Source of the DNA: an uncultured Sphingomonas sp.
GTDB lineage: Bacteria > Pseudomonadota > Alphaproteobacteria > Sphingomonadales > Sphingomonadaceae
Assembly (NCBI GenBank): GCA_946482655.1
Contig: CAMLSA010000087.1
Coordinates: 1 to 13,985, forward strand
Length of the DNA stretch: 13,985 nucleotides
Direction of reading: 5' to 3'
The position numbers were made by a program, and so were the translations under genes. Positions 12,435 to 13,985 of the stretch are shown in pieces. Numbering within the stretch: the first letter of the stretch is position 1; the number at the start of each line of letters is the position of its first letter. Below the pieces are notes generated by a model. It saw nothing but the letters and a program-made list of their open reading frames with translations. It ran no database searches and was not told the DNA's origin.

Positions 12435-13985
12435 TCAGGCCAATATCTTGGCCAAGCCCCGTGACAGCTGCAACGCACCGTTCAGCCGCGCCTTCGCGTC
12501 AGGCCATGGCCGGGTGATTACCAGCTTACTGTCGGGGCGCAGCTTGGCGCTGTCCTTCAGCCGGTCGACATAGCCGAGCAGCCCGCCAAGGTCGGGGAAG
12601 CTGTCATTGTGGAAGGTCACCAGCGCGCCGCGCGGGCCCGCGTCGAGCTTGGCGACGCAGGCCTTGCGGCAGTTGAGTTTGGCCTCGATCACGATCAGCA
12701 GGTTCTGGGTCGGATCGGGCAGCGGGCCGAAGCGGTCGATCATCTCGGCGGCGAAGGCGTCGATCTCCTCCCTGGTGTCGACCTCGTTCATCCGGCGATA
12801 GAGTCCCATGCGCAGGTCGAGATCGGGGACATAGTCGTCGGGGATCAGGATTGGCGCGTCGACATTGATCTGAGGCGAGAAGGCCTCGCGCCGATCCTCG
12901 GCGGGCCCGCCGGCCTTGGCCTCGAGGATCGCCTCCTCGAGCATCGATTGGTAAAGTTCGAAGCCGACCTCCCTGATATGCCCCGATTGCTCGTCGCCGA
13001 GCAGGTTGCCGGCGCCGCGAATGTCGAGATCGTGGCTCGCGATCTGGAATCCGGCGCCCAGCGTGTCCAGATTCTGGAGGATGTGGAGCCGCTTTTCGGC
13101 GGTATCGGTCAAGGTCCGGTTGCCGGTGGTCAGATAGGCATAGGCGCGGGTCTTGGCGCGCCCGACCCGGCCGCGCAGCTGGTAGAGCTGCGCGAGGCCG
13201 AAGCGATCGGCGCGGTTGACGATCAGCGTGTTGGCGGAGGGGATGTCGAGACCGCTCTCGATGATCGTGGTCGAGACGAGGATGTCGAACTTGCGGTCGT
13301 AGAAGGCGGACATCCGCTCCTCGACCTCACTCGACGCCATCTGGCCATGCGCGACGACATAGCTGACCTCGGGCACCTCCTTGCGCAGATACTCTTCGAT
13401 GTCAGGCAAATCCTTGACGCGCGGAGTGACGAGGAAGCTCTGACCGCCGCGATAATGTTCGCGCAGCAGCGCCTCGCGGATCACCACGCCATCCCAGGGC
13501 GCGACATAGGTGCGCACGGCGAGGCGGTCGACCGGCGGCGTCTGGATCACGCTGAGCTCGCGCAGGCCCGACATCGCCATCTGCAGGGTGCGCGGGATCG
13601 GCGTGGCAGTCAGCGTCAGCATGTGCACGTCGGTCTTGAGCGCCTTCAGCCGCTCCTTGTGGGTGACCCCGAAGCGTTGCTCCTCGTCAACGATGACGAG
13701 TCCGAGCCGCTTGAACTCGATCCCCTTGGCGAGCAGCGCATGCGTCCCGATGACGATGTCGAGCGATCCGTCGGCGAGCCCCTCCTTCGTCTGGCGCGCC
13801 TCACCCGAACCGACGAGCCGCGAGAGATGACCGATATGGATCGGGAAGCCGTGGAAGCGCTCGACGAAATTCTTGTAATGCTGCCGCGCGAGCAGCGTGG
13901 TCGGACAGATCAGCGCGACCTGCATCCCCGCCATCGCCGCGACGAAGGCGGCCCGAAGCGCCACCTCGGTCTTCCCGAAGCCGAC
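12435..13985 (-). CDS. mfd: Transcription-repair coupling factor Mfd, C-terminal half (5'-truncated by the window edge)
   Basis: The C-terminal 516 residues of Mfd, the ATP-driven translocase that removes stalled RNA polymerase and recruits UvrA to the lesion. The visible part begins VGFGKTE, inside Walker A, and continues with the RecG-like helicase motifs: CPTTLLARQH (Ia), IVDEEQRFG (II), TLTATPIPRTL (III), VAHGQM, ILVSTTIIESGLDIP (V) and QLRGRVGRAK (VI). Next comes the TRG region, LHILQNLDTLGAGFQIASHDLDIRGAGNLLG, with LGDEQSGHIREVGFELY, which distinguishes Mfd from RecG. The last about 150 residues form the regulatory D7 domain. About 600-650 N-terminal residues (UvrB-like part, RNA polymerase-interacting domain) are outside the window, as is the start. 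A GTG at 13964 lies within the ATPase core and is not the real start. The stop is 53 bp from the convergent PilZ gene. Confidence 0.98.
   Translation of the reverse strand, partial: VGFGKTEVALRAAFVAAMAGMQVALICPTTLLARQHYKNFVERFHGFPIHIGHLSRLVGSGEARQTKEGLADGSLDIVIGTHALLAKGIEFKRLGLVIVDEEQRFGVTHKERLKALKTDVHMLTLTATPIPRTLQMAMSGLRELSVIQTPPVDRLAVRTYVAPWDGVVIREALLREHYRGGQSFLVTPRVKDLPDIEEYLRKEVPEVSYVVAHGQMASSEVEERMSAFYDRKFDILVSTTIIESGLDIPSANTLIVNRADRFGLAQLYQLRGRVGRAKTRAYAYLTTGNRTLTDTAEKRLHILQNLDTLGAGFQIASHDLDIRGAGNLLGDEQSGHIREVGFELYQSMLEEAILEAKAGGPAEDRREAFSPQINVDAPILIPDDYVPDLDLRMGLYRRMNEVDTREEIDAFAAEMIDRFGPLPDPTQNLLIVIEAKLNCRKACVAKLDAGPRGALVTFHNDSFPDLGGLLGYVDRLKDSAKLRPDSKLVITRPWPDAKARLNGALQLSRGLAKILA

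Noticed and set aside
13962..13964. GTG as the start of a 509-residue helicase
   Set aside because: The frame continues upstream through Walker A to the window edge. The GTG is an internal Val codon of mfd.

Overview
The window reads as a piece of a chromosome from an alphaproteobacterium, most likely a member of the Sphingomonadales. It is GC-rich, densely coded and dominated by housekeeping genes. The protein families (a SnoaL-like small protein, glycine-zipper envelope proteins with charged or aromatic repeats, a single-domain PilZ protein and a COG3825-like VWA protein) and a near-consensus CtrA box fit that group. The assignment rests on gene content and recognised sequence style, not on a database search. 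I see no insertion sequence, CRISPR array, tRNA or rRNA.

Layout. Bases 1-2934 hold a class I ribonucleotide reductase operon: nrdA (its 5' end lies outside the window), a 73-residue two-helix membrane protein of unknown role, and nrdB. Bases 3097-4148 hold a convergent pair of small enzyme-fold proteins, SnoaL-like (+) and VOC/glyoxalase-like (-). Bases 4321-6538 hold three secreted glycine-zipper proteins. The first is on the minus strand and diverges from the other two. All three carry the same cysteine-bracketed glycine-zipper module fused to different partners: an array of aromatic GYYDxxGRW repeats, an acidic linker, or an 11-residue charged helical repeat. This is the most unusual part of the window.

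A structured intergenic stretch (6547-6650) with G-runs and inverted repeats separates this cluster from an MFS transporter gene. That gene overlaps a VWA/CoxE-like gene by one base. The VWA gene converges on anmK, which turns over the cell-wall recycling sugar anhydroMurNAc. anmK diverges from tyrS. After tyrS comes a 268-bp spacer (244 bp if the GTG start is used) with a hairpin and a candidate CtrA site. A PilZ-domain gene follows, then the C-terminal half of mfd on the minus strand, which runs off the right edge inside its Walker A motif.

How the genes relate. The nrd genes supply dNTPs and mfd links transcription to nucleotide-excision repair, but they are separate units. The glycine-zipper cluster and anmK both concern the cell envelope. 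The PilZ protein would respond to c-di-GMP and may be under CtrA control. The strongest candidate for something undescribed is the three-gene glycine-zipper cluster. Secondary candidates are the small membrane gene inside the nrd operon and the VWA gene translationally coupled to a transporter without an adjacent MoxR ATPase.
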